Notes: generated from the letters alone by a model not told the origin. A DNA stretch of 64,000 nt from Lepiota brunneoincarnata (GCA_023014365.1 JAEBUN010000001.1:3906001-3970000), one strand, 5' to 3'. Counted from the stretch's first letter, positions 21,170-34,068 are shown. Numbers and translations: made by a program.

Positions 21170-22539
21170 ATGCCCATGAACCTCGACCTCACTCGCCCCC
21201 AAACTACTCCCCCTTTTTCAACAACACCTTCACCAACCTCCTCATCATCCTCCGTTGTCATTATAAACAATGCAAGCATTGAACATACTACACTTCAAAC
21301 AACTCCCGTTCCGGCCCTGTCTCCCTACACCCCCTCTCACACCTTCGCCGCAACATACACCTCCCTCAGGGATGAGACCCCCGACCCCAACAACACCCCA
21401 GAACCAACAGCCGCCCCAGCTGCCTCCCTTAGATACCATACAGCTGGAGTACGATCATATGGACCAGATCACCCTTCTGACGGAGATCTGCGCGAGGCTG
21501 CCACTGACGGAGCCTTTACGACTAAATTGGAACACACTTCAATTTCAGAATACGACCGACAACTCTGGTATGACTATACCCACCACGTACGACAGACTAA
21601 GGCTCTCGCTACTGCGTACAATACGCAACGCGCCTGGGCAGAATCACTCGAGCGACTTCTCCGCTCAAGATCGAGCCTCATGTCCGAGGTGTTGAAGAAC
21701 CTACCCAAACGAGATGAGGTACATACCTCGCAGCCCCCCACCACAACCATCCCCACCACTACCACGACGACCACTGCCGCTATCATCACCACCATCCCCA
21801 ACAAGGGAAGAAAGCCCACCAGTGTCAGAAATCCCTTCAGACTTCTCACCCCCACCAAGGACACCACCCACACCTGTCACCAGTAACAACGTCCCGATTC
21901 GGAACTCTCCCAATCCCATTCACCCATGAACCAACCCCCGAACCACTGACAGATCAGTCTGCATCCAATGCAGACACACAGGACACTGGGCCATGGACTG
22001 CCCCCAATTTGCCTGCCTCGGATGCAAGCAATATGCCCCAGGGCACTACTCATACAACTGCATCAAATATAGATGCCCCCATTGCACTGTCTTCCAACCA
22101 TGCCATAAACGGACCGAATGCCCAAGTCAAAAGACTCGACACGCCCCCTACTCCAGAAATCCTACAACCCGTCCCTTGACCATTCCCACAACTCACCATC
22201 GATACATCGATCTCACCCATGACGATTACTACGAGGAGTGCTATGACGACATGGCCAAATCAAACATCACAGGAGAACCATGCAGTTCCTTCTGAAGCAA
22301 ACCAAATCACCCCACCAGAAGAAAGGATCGAAAGTCCCCATTTCAGATGCCTTCTATACGACATCTTTTACCCAGGACAACCCCCATCCCCAGAAACTGC
22401 CACCATACTCGATCTTCACAGAACTCCCACTCCCACCTTTTCCCCCGTCATTCCCCCCAGACCAGACTCCACCGACCCACCACAGATCGATTACTATGAA
22501 CCAAATTACCTAGCTGAATACCCGGAAGAAGGAAACTAA
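21170..22539 (+). CDS. Family II post-integrase frame(s) with double zinc knuckle (ORF3)
   Basis: Downstream of the chromodomain lie overlapping frames in the position where retroviruses carry env. The first (21170-21886) is S/T/P-rich with a helical charged centre. The second (in phase from about 21950 to 22295) has a CCHC knuckle C-x2-C-x4-H-x4-C (CIQCRHTGHWAMDC), directly followed by C-x2-C-x6-H-x4-C and more Cys/His, then AKSNITGEP and a TGA. A third, +1 to it (22219-22539), reads PNQTSQEN and ends EYPEEGN. Family I has the same order and the same +1 overlap. No membrane segment or signal peptide was seen, so it is not a classical env. Function unknown; nucleic-acid binding is likely from the knuckles. 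Confidence 0.6.
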
Positions 22540-22576
22540 CGAGTTGTATGGAAAACAACTCTAGAAACAGACCTAA

Positions 22577-22963
22577 TGTTATCAGAAACCACATCAGAAG
22601 GACGGTTACTTTTAGTTCACATTCCCATGTCACTATGAAACTATCAGTAGTGTACATCAGAAGGACTATTCTTAGTATACACCTCATGTTTTCTTATCTC
22701 TGACTCATAGTTACCCCAGTCCAAACTATTATAGTAGGAGTACAGCCACACTTAGAAGTATATAAGGATACAGTACAATACCTTGTATCCTTATCTTAGT
22801 GTTATACAGTTCTTGCCTCCTATATCTCTTTGCCCTTAAACCAGGCTGGACTATAGTGCTCCGTCGTCTCCAAGTCACGCCTAGTAGGACAAGACCAAGT
22901 CTGTATAGACATCTTGCCACGAACGCCGTGCTACTCAAGAGCGAACCCCTAACCCGGGTAACA
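22577..22963 (+). repeat. Family II 3' LTR
   Basis: 387 bp, TGTTATCAGA ... GGGTAACA. Boundaries are set by the minus-strand solo copy at 36834-37216, which has an exact target duplication. A TATATAAGG stretch lies near 22759. The right end marks a sharp change to CpG-poor sequence. Confidence 0.88.
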
Positions 22964-24830
22964 GGATGTGTCTGATTCATCAAAGATTCCCCACCTGAAC
23001 TATGATTGTCATCTGAGTGGGGAGGAAATTTGTAAGTTTCAGTAGGGTTCAGGTGCCAGCTGACTCACATGTGGTAACATTGTGAAGGGCAGTGGTGGCA
23101 TCGGCAAGGACACTGGAATCAAGGCTGCTGCCACTTGTGACTGATTGAGGAGATTCCACAAGGATGTTGTAGCCCTGGTCGCCTGCTGCTGGGGGATTAT
23201 TGGATGCAGATAATGAGAGGGTTGCCATGTCCACAGCAACATTGAGGGCATAAGTGGTGTTGGCAAGGGTGGCAGAGGTCACACTGTTACTGCCACCATC
23301 ACATCATGGCTCTCAGCCACCATGCATATATACCATTATGTCTTTTCACACAATGCATGAACCTACATAAGTGTAAAGGACAGGAAACAAGCAGGGTGGG
23401 TTCTGGGGAAAGCAATGGTGGACTTCAGGGATGAGATTTTGCAAGTTCTTGGAGATAGGGATGTGGCATGGGTCCTGATGTGAGTATTTGATGAAATTAG
23501 TTAAGCAGTTGACAGATGAGGGGAATTTAGGGGTCAGAAACATAGCTTCAATACCAATTGTTGCAGCCACAGTGCTGCACCACAAAATCATTTCATTTGT
23601 GAAATCACTGGTTAACAAAGTAACTAACTCTCCATTACTGAATAATATCAGTATATGGCCATTGTCAGACACTGGGTATGAGAGGTTAGAATACTATCTA
23701 AAGTATGTGAAGGCAGACATCTCAGAAACTGAACCCAGAATACCCAGACAAGTAAAATTGATATGAACTAACTTATTAGTGATAAGGCTATGGAAGAATG
23801 ACTCTGGTATGAATGTATCTGGGTGTTGTATCCAATACTGTGTTAACTAAGATATTAGTTAAGATACTCATGACTGTACGAAAGACCCATTCCTCTGTTT
23901 TTGCCCTAGAAAGTGAACAAATTATAATACCTATGTCATTTAGATAATACCTAGCCATAGTGACAGGTCTTGGAATGAATCTTGACAAGAGAATTTAGGG
24001 ATTAAGCTAATGTCCTAGTGAGAACATTCTCTTGGAATAGTTCTGATGGTATTGAAACATAATGGATTGGATGGGGGTATCCAAGAGGGTACTTAAGGCC
24101 AAATACTCCCAGACAAAAGTAAAGAGATCAGAAATGATGGACTTGAAAATAGAGATCAATAAGAATGGAACAAGTTAATTAATTCTAGCATTATTTTATT
24201 GCCTAAAGACTACCAAAATGAACCTTTAGAACATTAGAGTTGAGAACCTGGGTGTGGTGAATCTAAGAACAAGATAAAACATATAGATAACCATTAGCAA
24301 GGAAACTTGCTAACCTGACTGGTTGTGTTATAATTAGCCAGGCACCTAGGGAGCAAGTTCCTGAGAGCAAATTGATGTCACTGATATCAGAACTCATAGA
24401 ATAATGCTCATAAATGATGAGGAGACAATAAAATGATGATGCTGAATGCTTGTTTCATGTATACCCATAAGTTAATTTTATTTTGTTATAAAAACTTGTC
24501 TGTAAATTACATAGGAGGTAAGAAACCACTTGCCTATTCCCCCCCCCAATTGTATGATTGATTGGGATAGGAATATAAAGTGTTTGTATACAATTTTCTT
24601 CAGTCATAGACCACCAGAGACTGAGAGAGTTATACTCTTTAACCACAGACCCTTTGAAACAATTGAGATATTGACAGACCCTTCTGCTTGACTCAAGAGC
24701 TGAATACAAGTTGATAAGACTTTTCTGTTCTTAAGTAGAAAATTCACCAACCTCTGTTTCTTCAGGTTCCTCTTAGAGGCCTTGCCTCAGAAGTATACCA
24801 TTGAATTGTAGAGCTGTTTAATTGAGAAGT
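22964..24830. other. CpG-poor repeat-derived sequence, no gene supported
   Basis: AT-rich, almost free of CpG from about 23900 on. Frames around 23049-23282(-) and 23488-23766(+) are short and unrecognised. Probably old transposon remnants. Confidence 0.5.
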
Positions 24831-24834
24831 GAAC

Positions 24835-25190
24835 ATAGTATACTAGGGCCCATTGAATATGCTGTCCACTAGGTTCATCTAGCTTAAAGATACTTACTGC
24901 AGAAGCTTGCAAGAAGCCTGTCTTGCTGAGTAGTATAAAGTCTTATTGCATTGTTTAGAAGCTGTAGTGTGCTAGGGCCTGTTAGATAACACTGTCCACT
25001 AGGCCTACTAGTTTAAGACACTTACTGCAGGAGCTTGCAAGAAGCCTGTCTCACTGGGTAGTGTAAAGTTATTGTATTGTCAAGAGAAAGAATGTAGTAT
25101 GCAAGAGCCTATTAGAAAATCCTGTCTGCTAGGTCTATGGAGACTCATTGATTGCAGAAGCTTGTGCTTTGCCTGACTTATTGAATCATG
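24835..25190 (+). repeat. Three diverged tandem units of about 125 bp
   Basis: Units start near 24835, 24966 and 25093. Each has a CTAGGGCC or CAAGAGCC start, a CTGTCCACTAGG (last copy CTGTCTGCTAGG) block, CTTACTGCAG followed by AGCTTGCAAGAAGCCTGTC, and a TAGT.TAAAGT tail. The third is the most decayed. Possibly part of an old LTR. Confidence 0.7.
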
Positions 25191-26005
25191 AAGAAATTAG
25201 TTAACATATTAAATAGTAACAAATATTGAAGTTTCCTCTATATTCAGATAGTACAACTATTTGTCTAGTTTGGAGACTAAGAGAATACCATACCAAAACC
25301 CTAAAAACATTAGAATTAAATAGATTTCTGGAGATTTGCAACAACCTCTCCCCCACAAACTTATCAAGCCAGAATTATCAAACTTGTTAACAAACTTTGT
25401 TTTCAATCCCATAAAGTAATCTGCATTTCAATGGGACAGTGCAGGCATTCCACAATGACCATATATTTTTGATGTTCCATCTTTATGGATATGGTAGCAA
25501 GTTGCCAGGGGCACAGCTTTACAAGAATGGAGGAAAATGGAAGGTTGGGGAGAAGAGTCTGAACAAGGTCAAATATTATGGCTGGTGATCTGTCAGGGCA
25601 ATCTGTGGGGTTGTATCTTTATATCTTGGTGTATTTTTTGGAGGATATATGAGTGATTTCAGTTGAATTGACTGGGTAAAGGGTAAAACATGTACTGTAA
25701 GCCCACAGACCTGGCTTATACCAGGATTCATACTTCTCCAATGTGACACCCATTAGAATCTGCTACCTCATGTATATAGTAGCTAGGAGGGGTCAAGTTC
25801 CTTAGTCTCCTTTCAAATAGACATTGCTTCTGTTCACTTGGGTTCCTGCAAGGCACCCTTGTCCCTAGTGAAGGATACCCCCAAGTAAGCATCCTTACAT
25901 CTTTCCAAGTCCTCTTTAGTAGTTGGTACCAGTTTTCTCCCAGTCTCAAGGTACAAGGGAACTAGCCAAGCCTGGATCCAAACAGGGCATAGTGAATTTA
26001 CTGCC

Positions 26006-26115
26006 ACCACTACTGCACCTTACCACACTAGTGTCACAGTAGTATCACAGTAAAGTAGCAGTAATGTGCAGTAATATGTGGTAATGTGTGGTAGTGTGCA
26101 ATCATGTGCAGTAAT
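26006..26115 (+). repeat. Degenerate ~10 bp minisatellite (CAGTARTGTG-like)
   Basis: Repeating units such as CACAGTAGTATCACAGTA and GCAGTAATGTG. Related arrays occur at 28522-28735, 41828-41968 and 43712-43868. Confidence 0.7.
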
Positions 26116-26859
26116 ATGGCAAAAATTGAGCCTGGGCCCAAGTTGGCTAGGGCCTGCCCTAAAAGACTTTGATTTCTGGTAAGGTGCCAAGTGACACATC
26201 AAATTTGAGGTTGCCCAATCCCTAGTCGACATAGTTTACTGTTAAGACAACAATGGTAACTGATCATTTTCAATCCCCTAACCTTCATTCTTAATTAATG
26301 AAAAGATCATTGGCAAATGCTTTTGCAATAGTCAGTCTTGAGTCAATCCAAGAATTTCACCTCTAGTGACTCAATACCAAATCCCCCAACTATTCCATTA
26401 ATCATAACAGGAGCATCAATGACTAGGTTCAGGACATGCCAGTCTTCTCCCAGCTATCTATCAAGAAGTATACTAGACAGGGTCACATATGGTCCCAGCA
26501 TTCAACCTCCCTGATTCCCAAAACCAAGGGACTCACTTACTTGACCAGCCAGTACACTTGGCCTGACTGCCCATTAATGCTTCCCCTTTGTAGAGTAGGA
26601 AAGCTGACTTGCTTGGTCCTGTTATATCAAATTGGATGCAAGGTGTGAAAGCTGGTGTCCACCAATTGACATCCCCTAGGGAAGGGTGTACAACAACTGG
26701 GCAGTACTCTGGTAAGTGGCAGTGGTTCAACCAGAGACATAGATAAACTAAAGAAATTACTACAAAATTCAAGACCCCCAACCAATGCACAAAAACAAAG
26801 GTGGTGGCTTGATTGGTAGCACAGGAAAACTAGAAAAAAAGGCTACAAAATCTAACAGG
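26116..26859. other. CpG-poor sequence without a recognisable gene
   Basis: Only short unsupported frames on either strand. Confidence 0.4.
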
Positions 26860-27415
26860 CTCTAACTTAGTTGGGTCTATTTGTGAAGTTATGCAGTGGC
26901 TTAATTGAATGAATAGTAGTTGAATAGTCACAAAAGGTCAGTGGCAGCTCAACCAGGCAAACAGTGGCTGCAACAGTAGAGAATTCAAGTATACATATGC
27001 TACTATTCAGATGACTTGAATTTCTTGACCATTCTGGCTGCTGCTGACCTTTCATGACTATTCAGCTGTCGTTCAGTCAGTCAAGTAGCTAGATGACTTC
27101 AGACATGCACATATAGATATATTCTACTAGTCTAATAGCTTGAATCTCTTGAGTGCTCCAGCTGCCATTCACCCAGTTGAGCTGCCACTGACCTTTCTTG
27201 ACTATTCAGCTGTCATTCAGTCAGTCGAGTAGCTAGATGACTTCAGACATGCAGGTATAGATATATTCTACTAGTCTAATGACTTGAATCTTTTGAGTGT
27301 TCCAGCTGCTGTTCACCCAGTTGAGCTGCTGCTGATCTTTTGTGACTATTCAGCTGCTGTTCAGTCAGTCAAGCAGCTGGATGACTTCACACATCCATGT
27401 ATAGATATATTCTGA
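26860..27415 (+). repeat. Satellite-like tandem repeat, ~145 bp period, with an inverted part
   Basis: GACTATTCAGCTG units recur at 27056, 27200 and 27346 (periods 144 and 146), each followed by TCAGTCAGTC.AG.AGCT and ATAGATATATTCT. The stretch 26860-27050 is an inverted, more diverged copy of the same unit. The family reappears as an inverted repeat at about 40185-40480. Confidence 0.75.
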
Positions 27416-27549
27416 AGAGAACACTTGCAAGTCAATTGCTTGACTCTCTTGATATACCTTTATGACTTTCATATTCACTTATTTCTTTAGCTACTGATTG
27501 CTTACTTCACACAGTTGACTTTCAAAAGAATGGGCCAACCAAGACCATA

Positions 27550-28223
27550 GGTGATATTACAATTCAGTACCAAATAGAACTTCATGGAGCCTCTGGTCAC
27601 TCAAGCAGTACTCTTCAAGAGCCATCTGATACCTGAAATACTCCTCAGATAGCTCAATCCTTTCAGAGTCATTGTCCAGGAGAGTGTCTGCAGACCTTTG
27701 TATTAGATTTTTGGTAATATGTGACCTGAGATTTTGACTCACTAGCCTCTTGAGTTAGCTTACCCCCCAAGTTCATAATTGTTCACCCTGTAACTTAGAA
27801 CACCCTCCATTGCTCCTGCAATACCAAGTTCTGATTTGGTAATGGGGGTGGAAGCTTCTGCAGGAGCCAAAAGTGAGGGCTTTTGCTGGTACCAAGGGAC
27901 CCGATTGAAAACAGCCTCAGCCATTCAATCTTCTGACCTGAAGTCCATTGCAGATTCACACTTCCTTTTTGCTTGTACACATGAAATGCACCTTGTCACA
28001 TCATGCCCTGTAAACTTGTAAGCCACACAATCCATCCAGAGTGCATATACCCACTGTCAGTTGGGTGGCACAGCTGCTTCAGTTTAAGACATCGAACACA
28101 AGGGTTGCCCCCCCCCCCCATTTTCCTTCTCTGCTCCCATTCCTCCCTGCCTTGCTGCCCTGCCCTATCTGCCACACCTGCTGCATCCACCTCATTATTA
28201 TCCTCATCTTGTGACCTCCCCAT
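27550..28223 (-). pseudogene. Relic of a charged coiled-coil / CxxC gene
   Basis: On the minus strand a stretch with an acidic start, GREEWEQRRK and NPCVRCLKLKQLC (27996-28223) is followed further 3' by a helical frame (27557-27742, EYFRYQMALEEYCLSDQRL). The Cys pattern C-x2-C-x6-C resembles the first half of a zinc cluster. It resembles the plus-strand relic at 29509. No complete frame. Confidence 0.35.
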
Positions 28224-28521
28224 GTTTTGCTTTTAAGGGCCAGGCAGGGTTATGGTGGGCAACTGCACCTGGTCTTGCTGCTTGAGTTTGGTCACCAAGT
28301 GCCAAACCTGATCAGCTAACTCAGGGTGCATCTCAAAAATGCTATCAAGCTTGAGATCAAGAGGGGAGGACATAGTAGATGTGGGCTTGTGAAGATTGAA
28401 GTTGGCAATTCTGTTCCTTATATGATTTCCTGCCTATGGCACCCTGGGATTCAAGTGGATCAACCACCCCAAATATTATCAGTTAGGCTCAGACTCAAGT
28501 TCTCTTCCACAAATCCATTTT

Positions 28522-28735
28522 ATAACTACAGCAGACACAGTAGGGGTACAGTAATCTCACAGTAGCAATGGCAGTAGGGTGCAGTATGTCACAGTAGTGA
28601 TGGCAGTAGGGTGTGGTATGTCACAGCAGTGATGGCAGTAGGGTGCAGTAGTGTCACAGCATGCATGTCAGTAGGGTGCGGTAATGCCACAGCAGGCATA
28701 GGTGCAGTAGTGTACAATATGCTACCACACCAAGC
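28522..28735 (+). repeat. Degenerate ~10 bp minisatellite, second array
   Basis: Units TCACAGTAGTGATGGCAGTAGGGTG recur in higher-order blocks of about 35-38 bp. Same family as 26006-26115. Confidence 0.7.
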
Positions 28736-29128
28736 ATATTATGTATGGGATCATTGATTTCCTGGGATATCATGGCTGCAAAGATGGATCAAATAGAAAA
28801 AGTGAGAGGGTTTCCAAAAGTAGAAGTATTAAATTTAGCCACCAGCAATATCATCTAAATATAGTGAAGGAAGTGAAGCAAGAAGGCACATTTTGCAAAA
28901 GAGAGCCTAGATTTAAGCTATAAGCTCAAACTCAACCAGTACATAGCTACTGAATACATAGCAAGAAGGCAGGATTCACAGAATAAGCTAAACTCAAGTT
29001 CAAAATGTTTTATAACTTAAACTCAACCAGTATACAGCAACTGAAAACATAGCAACAAGGCAGGATTCACAGAATAAGCTAAGCTCAAGTTTGAAAAGTT
29101 TAGTTATGACTCTGAGGGCAGGATTACA

Positions 29129-29850
29129 ATGCCACAACCCACATCCTGCAGGGAGGAAAACATAATAAAAAGTGCAAAATCCTCAATCTCAATCCCCAAC
29201 ATTGCATCCTACACATCGTGTCATCCCCTTGCAAAATGGACTCCTGCACCACCTCAAAGAGCAAGCCAGCCAGTGCCAGGACAGCCAGAGGACAAACTGG
29301 CACCCCTATCCTGGGTCCTTCATGCCCAACCTACCAGCCACCTCCCACTCTGGGCCCCTCACACCAAACCTATCACTGACCTGCCACCCTAGGCCCCTCC
29401 CACCTAACACTCCAACCACCCACCATTGCTACCACTACCACTTGCAGCCCATCAAAGCACCCAGCACCTGAGCACAACAATGACAATGATGATAGCACTG
29501 GGGCTCAAATGGAGGAGCAGGTAACGGTGAGGTGGGAGAAACGATTGAAGAGGAGAGTGGATGAACATGCTGCAAGCATAAGGATGGAAGTATTGGAGAG
29601 GGAGAGAGAGCAGGGGAAGGCAGGGCCCACCATTGAACAAAGAAGGGCAGATGATCAGTCTGTATGGATGAAGTTGGAGGAGTCAGAGGGGTTGGTATGG
29701 GGGCAGGGGCAAACAGGGCCCTTCATTGAACAAAGGAGAGCAGATGAACTGTCTGCAAGGATGAGGTTGGAGCAGTTGAGGTGGGAGCAGGGGTGGTGGC
29801 TGGGAGAACAACAGCCACATAAAATAGGGGAGCATAACCCCTGTGTGTGA
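29129..29850 (+). pseudogene. Relic of a coiled-coil / CxxC hypothetical gene
   Basis: A proline-rich start (29129-29390) is followed by a charged helical frame (29509-29850) that contains two tandem copies of a ~33-residue unit (GPTIEQRRADDQSVWMKLE and GPFIEQRRADELSARMRLE). It reaches HNPCV, then a TGA, then CLTK. Restoring CGA at the stop gives CVRC, as in the relic at 27996. Likely the same dispersed gene family; function unknown. Confidence 0.4.
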
Positions 29851-30007
29851 TGCCTCACCAAGGTGGTTGGCATGTCAAGAGTCCTTAGGTGAGTAGTACT
29901 AATATTACACTTTTGATTGAACTATTTTGCTAATAAGTCACTATAGCTCCCACTATCACAAAATGTGCCCCTTGTGTGAAGGCAAAGGCCAGGTATGAAG
30001 CTGCTGG

Positions 30008-30709
30008 TGTTATGAATAGTCTGGACTGAGAGGAACAAGAACAACTATTCAACTTTACAAGATGGGTACAGGAGACCACAGATCAGTTGCGAGCTCAGGA
30101 GTATGAAGATGAAGAAGGGGAGTATTACAATGCCATGCAGGACTTGGCAAGAGAAGTGGGAATGGAGATAACTCTAGAGGATATTCTGGAATACCCTGAG
30201 GATGAAGAAGATAGCCATGGATCAACCGATCCAATCTCCAATGCAGATGGAAGCACCAAGAGAATGGAGAGTGAGAATGGAGGAGAGTCCATGGAGATAG
30301 AATCAAGAGAAGGAAATTATGAGTCAGAGGAAAGCAATGGAACATTGCACAGCAGTAAGAATGAGGACACTGACTCATTGTAATATCAATAACAGTAGGA
30401 TGCCATCAGCTAGGATGCGCATCATGGTCAAGACTGTGGATGACAAGTAGAACAGCCCAACTACCTATAACAAGTATATAGTGTCTCATAGGTATATAAG
30501 GCCTGTACAAGTAGAGATTAAAGCCTTAAGCTTTAATCTTGTTAACAGCGGTCATTGACCCTCTCTGCCTTAACTTGGTGTGTTCCCTTGTTATCTCATT
30601 GAGCGCAATCCACTAAGCTCTGCAAGGCCAACCATCTTGGACACCCTGTAGAGTGATTGAAGGCCATCTCCAGTTATCCTCAGATACAGAAGGAGCATGG
30701 ATCATAACA
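30008..30709 (+). repeat. Family I 5' LTR of copy B
   Basis: 702 bp. The acidic U3 frame starts at 30012 but has TGA at codon 6; after that it is open to 30383. It differs from the 3' LTR mainly by transitions at CpG or former CpG sites. Confidence 0.93.
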
Positions 30710-30899
30710 TTAGATTAAAGCTTCCTTTGGACAACCTCCATCATACACCCTGTGGCATCGGTATGCCTTGTTACTACCCTTCCACACCGGCAGATGATAT
30801 GCTTTATCGCTATCCAAGTGCCAACCGTATCTGACAACACACCTTGTCACTGTCCAGTGATACACCCCTGTAGAGCAGGCCACCATACCCTCTGCACCC

Positions 30900-32640
30900 T
30901 TGGTCAGATGCACCGAAAGCGTTGATAGGTCATCCACACCTTTAAGTGTTGATTGGGATAATGCACCCATAAGCATTGTATATAGGTCATCCACACCTTC
31001 AAGCGTCAATTGGGATAACACACCCACAAGCATTGTTTATTCACCCTCAACCCCACCTTCACCTTCGACTTCTTCCCTCTACACCCTGTCTACAAACCGA
31101 AATGACCCCCTCACCACTGACTATGAAGAATCTAACAGTTCTGACTGGTCAACAACCAACTCCAAACCCGACTTCACACCCCCTCCACCACGGACCATAA
31201 AAAGAAAACAAAACCTATACCCCTCACTCGTTCACCCTCTGGTTCTGCACCATACCCCACACAACCTACTGAGAGAGTTCAACATTGAACAGAAGACCCA
31301 GGATACCCAGTACCCCCAGCATCAGTTCTTCAATCCCTACCCAAACAACCACCACCTGAAAGAACTGCCACCTCTACCTGCTCAAAGCTTGGGGAGCCGA
31401 TTCAGAACACCTGCCCCATCCTCCAGTCCTCAACCCTCAACAAGTACAAGACCTTGTGACAACACTTTGCAACAGGAACCCCCAAGAACATCTTCACCCC
31501 TCATATCACCACTTGGATCACTGGTACACTCACCACCTTGATCCAGTTCCCCTGTACAATCTGAACCATCCGAAGTTAGCCCCACTACCAGGTCTATTCA
31601 CACTTCTGATGAGGAATCCACAACCTCTGACATTAACGATATGGCCTCCTCCACAAAGATCAATACACTCCCAACCTTTAATGGAGAAACCGACTACTAC
31701 CACCTCTGGAAGGATGCAGTACAATTATACATTGATGCAAAGCCTGGAGCCTTTTCTGATGACAAGACCAAGATACAATTTGCCCTTTCATACATGTCCA
31801 CCAGCCCCGCTGCAACATGGAGAGGAGCATTCCTGGAATCAAACAAGGAACTTGATGGAAGCCAGACCCTTCCAACATGGAAGAAATTCCTGGAAGGACT
31901 CAACACATCCTTCACCCCAAACAATGTCCCTGCAGACGCAATGGACAGAATCCGCCACCTCAAACAGAATGGACGATATATCAACAATTACATATCCCAG
32001 TTCCAGATACTTGCCTATCAGGCTGACCTTGGAGATGGAGTGGCGGCGGTCAACTATTTCAAGAACGGGATGGATTGCCCTGTCACAATCAAGACAATTA
32101 GCCTCAATCCAGGAAACAAACTCAACGACTGGTTCAAACAAGCTTGAACAGCATATCAAATACTACAAATTCAATGCAACTATATGCAAACTCAAGGAAC
32201 TCTCTCATTTCCAATGACTTCATGCCCTCACTCATTTAAAAAGAAAAGAAATGCTTTTACACACCATGTCCCACTCCCCTATCAAGCAACAGACCCTAAC
32301 GCAATGGATATTGATCAACTTGCCGAAGCAGTCTACAACCTTGACTTTGAGGAAGAGCCAGATCTACTCACCGAGGAAGCTGATGAAGATGAGGAAACCG
32401 AAGAAGATAGACTCCACCAGTTGGTACAGGAGCGCACCCATGAAGCCCTCAATGCAATCCTCACAGATGCTCAGAGAAGGGATCTCAAGGAGAAGAGATG
32501 CTTCAACTGCTGCAAGACTGGACATTTCACCTGCAAATGCCCCACCAAGAAAACAATATATCGCCGATCTGAATTATCCCTGCAATTTGGACACCAGAAA
32601 CTGGTCAAATGCGATATCCAGAAGAAGACAAGCAAGTTAT
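30900..32640 (+). pseudogene. Family I gag (copy B)
   Basis: The region aligns with copy A at 4206-5743. It has an N-terminal tandem repeat, a P/S/T-rich part, and capsid from ATG 31641 (TFNGETDYYHLWKD, FALSYMSTSPAATWRG). A TGA near 32145 follows, and after a phase recovery come the acidic tail and a CCHC knuckle (CFNCCKTGHFTCKC, about 32501-32542). The knuckle is what copy A lacks. It ends in TAG at 32640. Confidence 0.88.
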
Positions 32641-33398
32641 AGGAAAAAGAACTCCCCATACAACATATTAGAAGACACAACCAACAAAGAAGTCAAGGAC
32701 ATCTATGAACACTTCGCAAACAAATCCAACCACCCAGACTCCCCTCTGGTTAAGGATTTTGCCTAAGGAGACTAGCCACCATGTCTAGCCCTCCACAAAG
32801 ACCCCCTTCCTTTCATTACCCACAAAATGATATTAATGTCGTAAAACTACAGGAATTGTCAGCACGCATAATACATCTACCCTGCTGAACCCAAAAACAC
32901 AAAATCACTAAGGAAGGACCCAAAAGCATGGAACTACTTGCCCTACTTGACTCAGGAGCAGCAGGAAATTTCATCAACCCTGAAATGGTCAGACAACACT
33001 CATTCAAGACAGTACCCCTCGATTGACCCATCGAAGTACAAAATGCTGATGGATCCATTAACAAAAATGGGACAGCCACCCATTATACAATCCTCAACCT
33101 AATGGTTAACAGAAAGGATATGGAGATCAAACCAAAAGTAGTCTCCCTTGGAAGCCCAAGACTCATCCTTGGATTCCCTTGGCTCACAGAACACAACCCA
33201 GACATCAACTGGGATGCCAAACAATTACACTGGAGAAACAAACGTTGGGACAACACTATCTACCAAGAACTCATCCAATCTATGGAACCTGATTGGATCT
33301 ATAATGACCAACTCAACCACATCTCCACCCTCGAGCCTACTAGCTTCAAAGAAATCAACTTCAAAGCCTCAGCATCACAATTCCTTGCTGTACAACAT
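32641..33398 (+). pseudogene. Family I aspartic protease (copy B)
   Basis: The active-site stretch LLDSGAAGNFINPE lies at about 32945-32985, followed by VQNADGS and RLILGFPWL (near 33160), typical of Gypsy proteases. Stops include TGA near 33024 (a former CGA). The reading AVQH stops at the solo LTR inserted at 33399 and resumes GEKK after it. Confidence 0.82.
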
Positions 33399-34063
33399 TG
33401 TTAAAGCCGGTGCGGGTCGGAACCGAAGCTGGAGGGTCGGGGTGGTATCCTTGGTATAAGGTAACCGGGGGACGGGACGACGTCAGTACGTAGACGGCGG
33501 GACCGAGGCGGAGTACTTCGGGCGGAGAGTGGACTTGCTGGCCTCAGCTTATGTGCTGTGCCCTCCTACTGTCCGAGTCCGTATTTCAGGAAGTCGGGGC
33601 CGAAGCGGAGCGAGGCAGAGAGAGAGGAGGATAGGGAACAGGGGACTGGTCCGCTGCTCGATTCGATTATCAGACTGAGGAGTACAAGCCAAGTGCCTAC
33701 GGTATATATACTACTAGCTCGACGAATGATGACTCGTACTGACTACGTGCGGAGCGAAAGCGGAGACCCATATGGTTACAAGCGGATTACGAATAATTTC
33801 GAATGGAATGGAGACCGGTACGGGTATGGAGACTGGTAACGTATTCTGATTATGGACTGGAGAATGGAGAACTGGACAATGGGAGCACCGAGGGTCAGGT
33901 GGTCGTGGCACGTGTAGAGGTAGGTCGCGTGATCGGGGCGAAGGGTTGCGGTCGGAGCCAGTCGGGGCCGAGTTGGAGGGCATAGGGTTGTCGTGTGGAG
34001 CACACGTGGAGTCGAGAAGCCGAAGCCTAATGGTTAAGCTCTAGGTTTGGTGTGGATATGACA
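33399..34063 (+). repeat. Solo LTR of a fourth family, CpG-rich
   Basis: 665 bp beginning TGTTAAAGCC and ending ATATGACA, with a perfect 5 bp duplication AACAT (33394-33398 and 34064-34068). Excision restores the pol reading across the site. It is full of CpG, in contrast to the decayed host element, so it inserted after most of the decay. No gene inside. Confidence 0.9.
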
Positions 34064-34068
34064 AACAT

